Assembly: GCA_022606135.1 (NCBI GenBank) | Contig: JABYQN010000002.1 | Location: forward strand, 1,054,001-1,118,000 | Source: Fomes fomentarius | Taxonomy: Eukaryota > Basidiomycota > Agaricomycetes > Polyporales > Polyporaceae | Length of the DNA: 64,000 nt | Reading direction: 5' to 3' | Part shown: piece by piece, positions 45,945 through 58,289 of the stretch | Position numbering within the stretch: the stretch's first letter is position 1 | Layout: each line of letters opens with the position of its first letter | The notes under the pieces: model-generated | What the model was told of the DNA's origin: nothing | The model's database searches: none | What the model saw: only the letters and a program-made list of their open reading frames with translations | Made by a program: the position numbers and the translations under genes

Positions 45945-48468
45945 ATGGCTACCGTAACACTACCACCGGCAGCGCACACGACCGAGCACGACACCGAGAT
46001 GGCGCTCCCGACGCATGAGGACAACCACGACCATGACGATGCGACCACGATCGCAGAAACCCGTTCTGAGACCGTCTCGCTCACGGACCAGACGAACTTG
46101 CTTCCACGTAAGAAAGTCATGGCTGTCTTCTTCGGACTGGCGCTTTGCATCCTCGTCTCTTGCTTGGATTCAACGATAGTCGCAACCGCCCTTCCGACCA
46201 TTTCTGCTGCGTTCGACGCGGGCTCCGTCGTCTCCTGGGTACCATCCGCGTACTTCCTCACGTCAACCGCCTTCCAGCCGCTTTGTGAGTCCTTCCCACC
46301 GCTTCAATTTTACGAGTCCTCGCAGGTCCCTCGTGGTGTGGAACGGGAGATCGCATATCTCGTAAACGCTATATACTACTTTTAGAACCTCTGTCTCCTC
46401 GGAACTCCTTCCTTCACGGACCGAATAGCGATGATCCTACCTCCTCTATCCATGAACCCAACGAGTTTCATTTCATTTCATTTCATATTGCACGACGCTG
46501 ATACATGACCACCCATAGACGGTCGTTCCAGCGATATATTCGGCCGGAAAGCCGCACTCTGCCTCGCCATGGGCATTTTCATGATCGGCAGTCTTGCTGC
46601 GGGCTTCGCGCGCACGATCGTTCAGCTCATAGTCCTCCGCGGACTCGCTGGTGCGGGCGGCGGCGGTATCGTCAGCATGGCGCAGATCATCATCTCCGAC
46701 GTCGTCTCCCTCCGCGACCGTGGCAAGTACCAGGGCATCATCGGCGTCGTCGTCGCCTTCGGGTTCGCCGTCGGTCCGCTCCTCGGCGGGGTGCTTGCTG
46801 AAAAGGCGGGCTGGAGATGGTGCTTCTGGGTTACCGTGCCGGTGTCGGGGTGTGCAGTGGCGTTTGTGCTGTGCGTCCTGCCGCTCAAGCCCGTGGAAGG
46901 CAACTTTGGCAAGAAGCTCGCCGCTGTCGACTATCTGGGATCGGCGCTGACGCTCATGGGGTGCACGCTGGTTATTCTTCCGCTTATTTGGGTGAGCATG
47001 GTGTTTTGCACATCAGGCGGATAGTCAGCGGTTCGACTCACGTGTATGCTTGCAGGGGGGTGTGACGTTCCCATGGTCTTCCCCAGTCGTACTCGCACCG
47101 CTCTTCTCGGGTGTGCTGGTCGTGGTTCTTTTCTGCTTCTGGGAGTGGAAGGGTGCCCGTCTGCCCATCATTCCCAGTAAGTTCATCGTATTTTTACATC
47201 ATAGAAATGGGACTGACTCACCGTCTCCAGTGTACATCTTCAAACAGGTTACGGTCACAGGAGTATACATCACTATGCTCGTCAAGTATGTCTTCGTCTG
47301 CTCTATCAATGCGCCGCCATACTGATGAATACCGACACACAGTGGCTTCGTATTCTATTCCTCTTTGTTCTACCTCCCACAATATTTCCAGGTTGCACTC
47401 AGCTACTCTGCTGTACGCTCGGGCGTGTTCTTGCTTCCAGTTCTCGTCAGTCAGACGCTCGCAAGCTTCATCTCGGTGCGCACGTTCCCTAGTGTTTCGT
47501 CTATATTTGTTTAACAACGACATCCCAGGGTCAACTGATTACTTGGACGGGAAAATACCGGGTACGTCTGTTGGGTGATGGTCTGCTGGGCATGAGAGCT
47601 GACCAGAATATTAGACGAATATCTACACAGGATTCGCAATCTGGACAGTCGCTTGTGGCTGCCTATCGACCGTAAAGCCGAGCACTCCCCAAGGCCTGCT
47701 CGTATTCTTTATGCTTCTCGCCGGTACGGGTGCTGGCGGAGTAGGTTTCTTCACCTCTGTGCGGTATTTGTGCTCTTGCTGACTGTTGTCCGCTCGATAG
47801 ACGCTCCAGACCACGACAGTCGCCGCACAAGCTAGTGTATCGCGACGGGATATGTCGGTCGTCACTGCTGTGCGTAACGTGAGTACCCTTCCTACACTTT
47901 CCCCGTTGATCGACGATCTCACTGGACTACACTGCGATGAACACAGTTCATTCGACTCCTTGGCGGCACATTTTCCCTCGCCATCGGCGCAACTATCATG
48001 TACGCCCGTCCCCGTTCGTTCTCGTCCTCGTACAACGACCCTGATTGATATTCCTCTAGAAACAACTCCCTCCGCCACACGATGTCCACCCTTGGCCTCC
48101 CCTCATCTACGATCTCAACAATTGTTGACGACCCAACAATTCTCGGGGCGCGTACCTCGGCCTCCTCGTCCACGCTCACCTCACTCGGCCTTTCCCCGGA
48201 GACGGCCCAAACGATTCTCGGCGCATACATCCGCGGCTTCCGCACCGTGTTCATTCTGAACGCGAGCCTGAACGCCGTGGCGACCATCGCAGCCATCTTG
48301 CTCATCAAGCATACGGAACTCACCAGGGGCGACGAGGAGACGCTGAAGAAGGCCGCACTGGAGCAGGAAGAAAAGCATAGCGTATCCGGCTCTCGGGCGC
48401 ACTCCGTGATTGGTGTGAATGCTCCTGATGAAAAGATGCCTGAGGGGCGTCAGGGCAGTGATGTCTGA
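45945..48468 (+). CDS. MFS transporter, DHA2-type drug:H+ antiporter-like
   Basis: Plasma- or vacuolar-membrane exporter or basic amino-acid transporter of the 14-helix DHA2 group. About nine exons join in frame. A His/Asp-rich cytosolic N-terminus leads to KKVMAVFFGLALCILVSCLDSTIVATALPTI. The conserved motif A is YGRSSDIFGRKAALCL, and motif C-like sequence is GLAGAGGGGIVSMAQ with RDRGKYQGIIG and AVGPLLGGVLAEKAGWRWCFW. Later helices include GFVFYSSLFYLPQYFQ, LLPVLVSQTLASFI, RRDMSVVTAVRN and FIRLLGGTFSLAIGATI. It ends in a charged cytosolic tail. The first intron (46285-46518, 234 bp) is far longer than the others and holds a TTTCA x4 run at 46466-46485. Substrate cannot be told from sequence; no biosynthetic cluster lies beside it. 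Confidence 0.9.
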
Positions 48469-48712
48469 GCCCTACCGGCCGTTATGGGATCCTCTCTTTC
48501 TTGACTTGATAGACTAAGGGCTTTTACACGTACCATAGACTTACGGCTGTATGTATGCCTGCTGTACTTGGGCTTAGACTTCCGTAGATGCGATATTTGT
48601 TAGTAGCTACAATACGATTTGGGTTGTACAACAACATTCGCTTGGCGGTCTCCGTGTGCTTGATAGCTGTCCATGTCGTCAAAACTCGTGGTTGACCGTC
48701 CACCATTCAGAT

Positions 48713-49003
48713 TCAGGAGGGTGCCTGCAGCGCATCGTCTCCCAATGCCTTCAGTGCCTCTCTCGCCTCCCGTGCCGGACGAGCGATGGAAGGCTTTTCG
48801 TTGCCCGCGCTCTCTTGCACCTTCTGCGCTACCTTGCGCAAGATGCCGAGCTTCTGGAAGACGTTCGGTCCATCGTGATGATCGTCGTCCTCGTCTGAGG
48901 AAAGAACTGCACGTATACAGTGCGATGAGACCACAGATTGCGGCGTACCAGCCACCAGGTGCGCACTGTTAGAAAGGAGACGTGAGTAAACCTTTTGGTG
49001 CAT
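48713..49003 (-). CDS. small hypothetical ORF downstream of GCN1
   Basis: An uninterrupted 96-codon frame with ATG at 49003 starts 14 bp after the GCN1 stop, on the same strand. The C-terminal half (SSDEDDDHHDG, NVFQKLGILRKVAQKVQE, AREAREALKAL) looks like an acidic region followed by amphipathic helices and could be real. An alternative spliced N-terminus (intron with GTTTAC to AACAG) would give a hydrophobic stretch but is out of frame with that tail. Family unknown. It may equally be chance coding in a GCN1 3' region. Confidence 0.3.
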   Translation of the reverse strand: MHQKVYSRLLSNSAHLVAGTPQSVVSSHCIRAVLSSDEDDDHHDGPNVFQKLGILRKVAQKVQESAGNEKPSIARPAREAREALKALGDDALQAPS

Positions 49004-49016
49004 AGTGGTTTAGTCC

Positions 49017-52000
49017 CTACGCGATGATAGGCTTCACAACATCCTCAAAGATTGAGAGGGACGCAAACAACTCCCCGATCGATTGACAGTAAGAATCTAT
49101 AGACCACAATCAGCATCTGCCTCGGCCCATGTCTCCATATGATCTCACCTTCATGTGGTTCTCTGAACGATTCGGAAATGAGCTCCGCACAAGCTTCGCG
49201 CGCTTTCTCCCCTACATTCGAGCCGGCACTGCGCACGACGAGGGCGAGCGCAAGGACCAAACTGGCAGCAATGGTGTCCTCGTTCGACTTTGCGCCAGTA
49301 ACGAGCTCCGTGACCACTGGATCCACACGCGGCTGGTTCTTCATGAGCACTCCCAACGCGCGCGCAGCCCTTATGCGGACCGCCAAACTCGCGGGGTCGC
49401 TCGCGCTCTTGACAAACGTTCTCTGGAGTTGCGGGAAGAATGGCTTAACGAATGTCGGTATGCGCTCCAGCATGGTCGTAAGAGCACTGAGGATGGCAGT
49501 CTTGACCGCCGGAGGATATGTCGCTGCTTGCGTAGCGACACGGATGAGCGGTCCGGTGAAGGGGACCACGAATGGCTTGATCGCACTCTCCTCTGTTCGC
49601 TCGACAAGGTCCCCGATTGCGTACGCTGCTTGTTCGCGCTGCTCATTGCTACCAGTAGTGAGACCCGCGATGATGATAGGAACGGTTGGCGAAACCCCCT
49701 TAGGCAGACTGAAACCAGGGACATAAACGCCGGGACCACCGGTGCTCTCGATCGTACGCCGGAGCGGTACAACCAGAGACTCCAGCTCGTCCTTAGGGAT
49801 AGACTTGACGAACATGTCAAAGGAGTTCCAAGCAGCGGTGTGAACAGACACCTCGCGATCATCGAGGAGGGTGACAAGCTGTCTAACCCAGTCCACGCGA
49901 TACAGCGATGCATCGAGTTCTGTTTCCTCGCAGAAGACGGTGAACAATTCGCAGGTGCTGACACGACGTCTGACGGAGTCGTGCTTGGCCCTGCATCATT
50001 CACGTTTCACTATATGATTTTCGCAAGATTGAACGGTACGTACCATTCTAAGAGCACGAGCATCAGGGTGTTCAGACCTTCAGCATCAGAGATGGAGGCC
50101 ATCAGGGCATGTATCGCTTCCTGTACAGCAGATTGCAATTCTTCGTCGGCCTGAACTTCCTTGCCCTCGTGCATTCTGACCAGAGCATTCAGAATAGGCG
50201 TGAGGCGTCTGCTCAGAGCTGCACCAGCGACAGAAACCAATGAAGCGAGCGCCCGAGCGTTGAATGCAGACATCGGGATTGCAGTGAGGGTCGGGATGAG
50301 GATAGGGAACACAGTCGATGCGCGAACCTATTACAATATGTGAGAAATTGCGCTTTGCATGATGTAGGGTAGGCGACTCACAGCCATGACTTCCTTGAGA
50401 GCTTGCAAAGCAGTGCCGGAACTCTGTCCAGGCTGGCGGAGTGCTTCCAAGAGGGTGGGAATGGTTTCGTCTATTGCCCGGGCTCCAATGTGCTCTTGAA
50501 GGGTATCGAACGCCTTGGCTGCAGCGGAACGGACGTTGCCCTCGTCGTCGACTAGAGAGGAGCGCACCATTTGAATGATTACATCCTCTTGTCCTTCTCT
50601 CTGGCTGTCTGTCGTAGTGATCCTGCAAGCAATGTGAGTTAGAGGATGTACAATGTCGGGCAAAAAAGACGAACATGAGCTCGCAGAGCGTCAAGCAGAC
50701 TCCTTCGCGTTTCCGTGAATCCGGCGAGTTCGCGTTCGTGCGAAGTATAGCGACAAGTTCGGATAGCATCTTCTCTCCCGACTTGCGACAGAGTTCGGTG
50801 ATAGCTCGGCCTGCAGTCTACCAGAGACATCAGTCCTGCAGTCTTGCCAGTGTCGATCAACTACTCACCTCCTGCTGATCGACCTCGTCGCTGGTGAGAA
50901 GTTGGATGATCTGAGATACGAGTTCCGACAAAATCTCGCGCACTGCCAGCATACATGAGCTATATGCGACGATAGGCTTGAGTGAACCGTGGTGGCTCAC
51001 CTGTTCTCGGGGTGTTGTGCACCAGCGCCTTCCAGATATGGGCGGAGGATTGGCGTACAACGTTGACAGCGTCCTGCCGGGCCAGATAGAGGGCTGCGAG
51101 GATACGATCGCGCCTCTCGACACCGAGTACTTCCACCAGTGCCTTCCGTGAGGACTCGACCACGGTAGTCTCTTCAACCTCCTCATCTTCCTCGATCTCA
51201 GCCTTGCCGCTGATTCCGGAGACCTTGAACAGCAGCTCTCCGACAAGCGTAATAGACGATTGCTAGAAACGCCGTGTAAGAGAGATGAAAGAAAATCTGC
51301 TGATCTGATACTCACCCTGATACGCCAACCAGGGTCGAACATACCCCGTTCGAGCTCAGGAAGAAGCAGATCAATGGCCTTGCTCGAGTAGTTAGTCACG
51401 ACCATACGACCCGCACGCATGGCAGCCTCCCGGACATAGTCTTCCGAGTCCGACAAACCACTCAGTATTGGAGGAATAATCTTCGGAAGATGAGGTTGGA
51501 AACGTGCACCGAAGGTAGCGGGCAGGAAGACAAGAAGAGACATGAAGCCTTCCCTGACAGTGCTGCGTGGAGATTGCGCGTTCGCGATGACATCGGGAAG
51601 AAGTCCCTCCATGCGCTCCATACCAAGACCAGCCAACACTTCACTCAGACCCTGTGCAGCACCTTGGCGGTCGACACCGGATGTGTCTGTCTTGAGCGTC
51701 CGCAGGAGGCCTGGTACAAGGTCTGGGAAGTGGACCTCCCCCAGTCGCTCTACCAACGTCCCAAGCGCCTTCGCCGCAGTTGCACGAGCTTCCGGCACAG
51801 GGTCAACAAGGACGACGTGAACCATGGGAAGCAGTCGAGATAGGTAGGGCACGAAGTCTTTAGAGTCGGTCAGCGAAGCGAGATTACCAACAATCTGGGC
51901 AGCTTTCTTCTTGGTATCCGCACTTCGTTCACGAAGACCGCGTTCGATGATGGGGATGACCTGATGCAGATTTTCAGCGAGGGTACATTCAACTGGGTAC

Positions 52001-55000
52001 GGACAACTTACCAGAGCCAAAGATGAGTGATCAATGTAGTGCATGAATGATGTCTTGATCAGGGCGGTCAATGCAATTGGGGTCTTCCCTGGGTCGACCA
52101 TTGCCTTCAAGAACACTGGCACCAAGGACTGAATCTCCGGGTTGCTGATCACTTCACCGAATTGCTTCAAGGACTTGTTTGCTGCAGTACGGACTTGGGC
52201 GTGGGAGTCGGTTAAGACACCAGTCAGCTGCGGGATGACGATAGGCAGAGACTGAGACAACTGCTTGGGAGCACAGTACGCCATCATTCCGAGCAGTTCG
52301 ATTGAGCCCTTCTTGGTCCGCCATTGCTTCTCATCCAAACCAGACAGTAGCGAAGGAAGCACGGTCTTGAGACCATATCCAGACACGTTGGCCATGATGA
52401 CTCGTGCAGTATCTTGAGCCGCCTCGCGGACATCCGGAGTTCCATCGCCGAAGGAGTTGAGTAGCAGAGGAAGTATGTGAATGACGTACGGCTCGAAGAG
52501 GCGTCCCAGTGTACTCATGAGGGTCTCAAACGCAAACAGTGCGCCTTGACGAGGCTCGAAACGCTTCTTGTCCTCCGTAGCGGCGCGGAGACGGTCGATG
52601 ATGTTGTACTCTTTGATCGAGACGATACCGAGACCTTTGACAACACCAGCAAGACCGTACGCAGCACCTCGCCTCGCTGCATACGATGATGAGTTGCACA
52701 GCTCGTCCAGAAGACGATCGATCAGTTCTGAAGGTGGTGACTTTGAGACCTTGACGAGAGGAGACAAGCACTCCGACACTGCCATCTGGACCTGTTCGGC
52801 AGGAGTTTTCAAGGCGCCCACGAGCCGCTCGACGGTAGCAGGTAGACGAGAATCAGATGGGTCCAAGTGGCGAGCTAATCGACCGATGAGGATGACGACA
52901 GCTTCCTTGATCTGGTCAGATGTCTCTGTCGCAGGACCCGTGCTCGCCAACTCGGCCTCGAACATCGCAATCAGCTCCGGCAAGCGTGTTGAGCCGTGGA
53001 GGTCGATGACGGCGGTACCACTGTTGAGCATACCCCGACGGACGTCTGGGTGACGATCTCCAAGCGCCTGGTCTTGAGTTAGGAACTTGAAGAAAGGCTC
53101 GACGTCTTCAGGAGTGAAGGCTGGCGCGAGAAGCTCGAAAGCACGCGAGAGAGCCACTCTTGCTGGCCATGGATCCGTCCGACCGACGCTAGAAGTGATG
53201 AGCATACCCTAAACCATTCTTAGCTGAACATGTGCCAATACAATCGCGCGGAGATAACACACTCACATACTCGTCGAACTCCGGCGCGAGTACTTTCGCC
53301 TATACCACATCGGGTTATCGCCCATATCCCCGACTTAACACGAAGTCAGCTCACCTTGTCCCGATAGACATCCTCCAAGGTTGAGAGCACCTTGCTGATT
53401 GTACTCGGCCAATGCTCAATGACAGCCTCAGAAAGAGCGATAGCAACAGAAGATCGAACGTAGGCGTTCTCATGATCTGGCGGGGAGGGGGCAATAAGCA
53501 AAGAGCGAGCATCGGGTACACGTCTGCATACCGAAGTAAGGAAGAAGGTCGCGCAAGAATATCTCCGCGACATCAAGACCGTTGTCTTCCCAGATGTGGC
53601 TCGCCAGGCGCGCATTCTGCTCGTCCTCGTCATGGTACGCGATCCAGAGCTCTGGAGACCAATCGTAATCGGTGAGGTCGAACGGCTACACAGGAACATA
53701 AGTCGGGATGTAGACGGTTGGAGGGTTTATAGCTAACCTGAAGCGCCTGGAGACAAGATGTCCTGACGTAGACTTCTTGATACAACGTTCCGCGGAAGAA
53801 CTCTAAGGTCTCATCACGTGTCGCGTTCCCTTGCATAGCTTGACCGATGTCGATTAGTGCTGAGGATGCGTCCTTCGCAAGCTTCGGTTGATACCTGATT
53901 GCATGGATGAGATCTCGGACGGTGCTTGTACGAGGGAAGGTCAGATCAGAGACTGGAGTCATTACGATCGGTGATTAGCATTAGCAGGAATGCGATCCAG
54001 CAAGTAGCGACAACCCACACTCTCCGCAGTGGAATTTGATGATATCCAGCGATAGCGCAATTTGCTCTAGGGGATCGTCTTCCTCACCAATAGCGATGCC
54101 GCCTTTGACCAGTACTTGACTAAGAAGCGGTGAAGCATACCCGTATGTTGCTGCATCGAAAGGGGTTTGTTCAGACAGTGTACGAAGTCTGTACAGCACT
54201 CGGATCACCAAAGCTACGGCCAATATCAGTGACCGGGCAGGATTTGGAGGCGACGTCCCGCGATATTACTCACAGTTGAGAGGTTCGATGGTGAGGTCCT
54301 CCGGGACACCAGCCATGTCGAAGCTCCGCAGAGCAGCGACACCAACCCATTTGCGGTAGGTCTCCAGTCGATCAGAACAGCATTCGGACAGTCTCTGTAT
54401 GCTCATCAGCTTCATCGTTCCGACGCATCCAGCTTGTGAATTCACCAAATAGGTCTCGAACGATGCCTGCCCGATAAGCGTAACAGCCTTGCCAAAGGCG
54501 CCATCCCTCAGCAGCGCGGCGAGTTCCGCCACGACAGTTTGGAGCGCTTCGACCTGAGCGCTGACCAAGCTGTTGACAAGTTGCAGCCCTTGCTCCAACC
54601 TCGCCTTGATGTTTACGATGCGCTGACGGATGGCGGCCTCCTTCTCGAGCTGAGCTTGGATGAGCGCTTGATCCTGCTTAGACAGCGTGGTGCCTGAGGC
54701 GCTCTTCTTGTTCGCGAGCGACTTCCTGACCTCGGCCTCCCATTGCGCATCCTTGTACCCCTTACCTTTCTTCTGGAGTGTCTCTTCCTTCTTAGATGCT
54801 AGGACTAGAGTATAGCGAGCGACATCAGTAGCAGTGTGAGAATGCTCTCGCGGACAAAGATCGTACCATCAACGAAGGTCTGACCCTCTGGTGTAGCCCA
54901 TATACCAAGGTCCTCATCAGTCAAAGCGTGCACATCATCAGGCTTCAAGTTCAAGCGTATTCTCTCCACGACCCTGGATAACACTGCTTCAGGCGCAACG

Positions 55001-57941
55001 AATACGAGGGTAGTGATCGCACGGTAGCCTGCTTCCGCGAAACCCGATAGAGACTATATACACACCATTCCGTCAGTTATGTTTACTCTTCTACGGCTGC
55101 TGAATGCGTTCTGTACCTTAGAGTTGCTGTCGATGGAGTTGAACACCTTCTGGAGAATGGCGTCTGCATGTGCAGTGACCAGTTCATGTGGGTCGACCTT
55201 CGCCTTCTGACACAACTCGATCCAAACCTGACGTGCATTCCCATCTTTTGAATCATCAGCATGGACGACGTGTCATATCAGCAAGGGCCCGTTGACACTC
55301 ACTAGGCCCCGGATGGTGAGCGACAATGGTCCAGTCCCAAAGTAACCGCTCTTTGATGTCCTGCGGACAGTCATCTCCAAATGCCGCGCATGCCAAGATG
55401 AACGCGGGAAGACGGCCTTCCTTTGTGCTCGTGCTCTCTTGCTCGTCCCCGGTTGCTGATGGTTTTGGCTTCTCGCGAGACAAGAACGCGGATGCTGCTG
55501 CGAGTGCGGCGAGATTGACATGCTCTGGTAGTGTTGCGGCTAGGCGCTCGAGCGTGGTGATCGTTGATCGACGGACATGAGGCGAAGAACTTTCGATCGC
55601 TAGATGTAGGAAGATAGAACCGAGTAATGTGCTGCACAACAACGCACGTCAGCCATGGATAACGGGGAGTGAAACGGGATGTTGACAAACCGAGCATGCT
55701 CGCTCTTCACAATTTCATCCTTAGAGAAGGCGAGTACGGCTTCTGTAGCGCGCAGCAGCCACGTCTCCTCGTCCTCGGTGGTTAGCTTCTGATAGACCTT
55801 CTCCCAGAGAAGGAAGGACGGCTTCGGGCTCGCGGAGGCGATTGATTGGAGTGTGGCATTGCTCAAAATGACGTTGTCTGCAACGGATATAAGATAAGGC
55901 ATGGAGGAAGAAAGAAAGGAAATGAATGAGCTACCAAATTGTTTCGAGCGGGAAAGCGGACCAAGCAGTACCGCTGTAGCGACGTAGCCTTCCAATGGGC
56001 CAGCGACAGCGCCCAAGGGGTTGGCAGCAACACTCTTCAGATTAGTCTCGAACGATGGAACTACAATCTTCGCAAACGCCGATGATGCTGCGGTATTCAG
56101 GGTGTCTAACTCCCAGAGAGCGCTCCCAATCAGAGAACAGAATGCGCGCCGCACAACTGGCTTCGTGCCCGTCATCTCCTTCGCGGCGATGCTCGTCGAC
56201 TCGGAAGGAAGAGGCGACTCGGCGCGTAGAACACGCACGAGATGCGCAACGAGCGACTTCGCTAACACGGCCACTGACGCATCGTGTGTCTCCTTCGCCA
56301 GAAGCGGCAATCCTGTCTGGACGATAGCCAACGACACAGACTCGGATGGCGGTACTGCGCCAAGCATCGTGTAGAGAGTGACTCGGTGATCAGGGCCAGC
56401 CGTCTTCCCAGCCTTAGGCAAGCTGAGGAGCTCGCTTACCGCATGCTCAACGTCAGCGGATGATGTCGTAAGGTTGATGAGTACTCTGAACAGTGCGATC
56501 GCACTGCTGCGCACAACGGCGTTGGAAGACTTGGAGTTGTTGAGCGCCGGTGTCAGAAGTCTACGGAAGTCGTCACCTTCTACTGGATGGGAGTACGCCG
56601 GTAGGAATTCGGAAATCACTGAGAAGAGAGTGAGTATGCATACCAGGTGGCGATGCTACGGACATACCACTAAGAGAGATCTCAGGCGATCGGAGTAGCG
56701 CTTTCTCCATGGCCGGAAGCACTGTTGATGTGAAGTCTTCGGAGGTTACGTAGGAGCGGATGAAATCGTACAGTGCTGTCTGAACGAAAGTCAACATCAG
56801 CTTCCTTGCAAAGAGCGGATCGGCGTACAGAAATGTGGGGGCCAACGGGGGTTCTCGACATCAGGATGGCACTAGTGTATAGCTGAAGGATATCGTTCTA
56901 TGTAACCGTGTGAGCAGAGCACGGCTTCGAGACACTGCCGTGTATACCTTCAACATCGGATCTATTTGTTTGAGATTGTCATCCTTGACATTTTTCAATC
57001 GTATCGTGACATCGATGGAGATTCCTAGGAGTGTTACAACCGCCAACGGGGAGGGGAGCGACTTGGTGATACTCAGGAGCGTATTCATGACAGTAGGAAG
57101 AATTTCTGGACTCTTTATTTTGTTCCAACCTTGAGCGAAGGTAGCAGGAGATCAAATCGGCACGTACATAGCGGAGGGCACGTCTTGTACGGACGAGGGC
57201 ACTCTTTTGAATAGACTTCTTCGCTCTGCTCGCAGGGTCAAGCAAAAGTTCCAGAAGAGTAGTAGTGATTCCAAGTAGGGCAGACCAAGAACGAGATTTG
57301 ACGAAGTCGGGGTTGCATTGGAGGCACGCAACGTACAAGCCACAGCACCAGCTCAGAAGGACGAACATATCCGCCGCGGCATGTGCACTAGACATAGGGC
57401 ATTGGAGTAACTGACAACGATAGCAACGGAGAGACTCACCTGGACCTCTTTTGTATTCGCCCAACCTCCTGCGACATCCATCCAAGCACCTGCTCAGTCA
57501 CACCAAGTTTGCTCCCGGGCTCGCCTTGTGGTGTTCCTCTCAGCTCATCCCTCCGGACTAGGGCCACGCCCACGGATTCCACTGCTTCACGAGACTCGGC
57601 ATCCACGTAGCGGGGATACGTTGAGGTAAGTAGCTTGAATATATCCATAACCTGGGATAGACTGAGATCTGTATGCCGACCTGTGTCAGTTGCACTGAAG
57701 GCATGATAAATTATATGTGCCACCTACCTGCATGCTTTGCCAAGACATGCAACTCTTCCCTCAAGAACTGCACTCGAGCTTTTGTACTGCTGGTGAAGAG
57801 CCTAGTTTGCGCGGACCGCATCGCGCTCGACCAGTCGTTGAGAATGTCCTCTCTTCGCCATCCAGGTGCCACCGAATCTTCGTCATCGCCAGGTGTATTT
57901 GCAGTAGATGCTATCCACGACTCAATCTCAGACCTCCCCAT
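49017..57941 (-). CDS. GCN1: GCN1 translational activator (eIF2-alpha kinase activator)
   Basis: Giant HEAT-repeat protein of roughly 2,600 residues that binds ribosomes and the RWD domain of GCN2 to trigger amino-acid-starvation control. More than fifteen short introns. It starts MGRSEIESWIASTANTPGD. The eEF3-like middle region is clear: VPEARATAAKALGTLVERLGE, GAAQGLSEVLAGLGMERMEG, REGFMSLLVFLPATFGARFQP, DSEDYVREAAMRAGRMVV. The RWD-binding part follows: KALVEVLGVERRDRILAALY, VRQSSAHIWKALVHNTPRT, VREILPELVSQIIQLLTSDE. Earlier, WATPEGQTFVDG and a Lys-rich linker also fit GCN1. The last intron (GTGAGA to TATAG, about 49129-49081) joins REPHE to DSYCQSIGELFASLSIFEDV, and the TAG stop is at 49017. 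No frame break was found. It is divergent from the GGPP synthase gene, with 348 bp between the starts. Confidence 0.95.
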
Positions 57942-58023
57942 CACGGAATACGAGGATGGAGGAGGAAGAAGTGGACAGGAAGTGGCTAGACGGGGTCAAA
58001 CTCAAAACTAGGACTACAGTCAC

Positions 58024-58115
58024 AAAAATCTTAAACCGACTCGGAGCCGGCGGGCTCGAACTCGTGGGTCGTTGCACTTATGGTCGGGAGTCCGGACCGA
58101 CCCAACCACCATCAC
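58024..58115 (-). ncRNA. possible Pol III unit: tRNA-like A and B boxes without cloverleaf
   Basis: On the minus strand TGGTTGGGTCGG (58108-58097) matches 10 of 12 positions of the tRNA A-box consensus and AGTTCGAGCCC (58062-58052) matches 9 of 11 of the B box. The boxes are separated by about 34 bases, as in a tRNA, and a T5 run lies 24 bases after the B box. Acceptor and T stems do not pair, so it is not a functional tRNA by eye. A tRNA pseudogene, a tRNA-derived repeat or chance are all possible. It lies in the GCN1/GGPP synthase divergent promoter. Confidence 0.25.
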
Positions 58116-58289
58116 TTGCTAAAGCGCCCAAGCCAATTACCTTCTAAGCCCACCATCATCATTGACTAAGTAGGTTGCAGCCTTAGACTCGAGGTTGGTG
58201 TACGACTTTGAACTCGATCGCCGCTTAGTGAGTTTTTTTTGTCGTACAATTGAGGTCAATCACTAATATTTGTCTAAGAAATCATCAAG

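Noticed and set aside
49129..50154. 341-codon open frame on the plus strand
   Set aside because: Antisense to GCN1 HEAT-repeat exons that are conserved in the other direction.
58030..58115. functional tRNA on the minus strand
   Set aside because: A and B boxes fit but acceptor and T stems do not pair; kept only as a low-confidence Pol III-like element.
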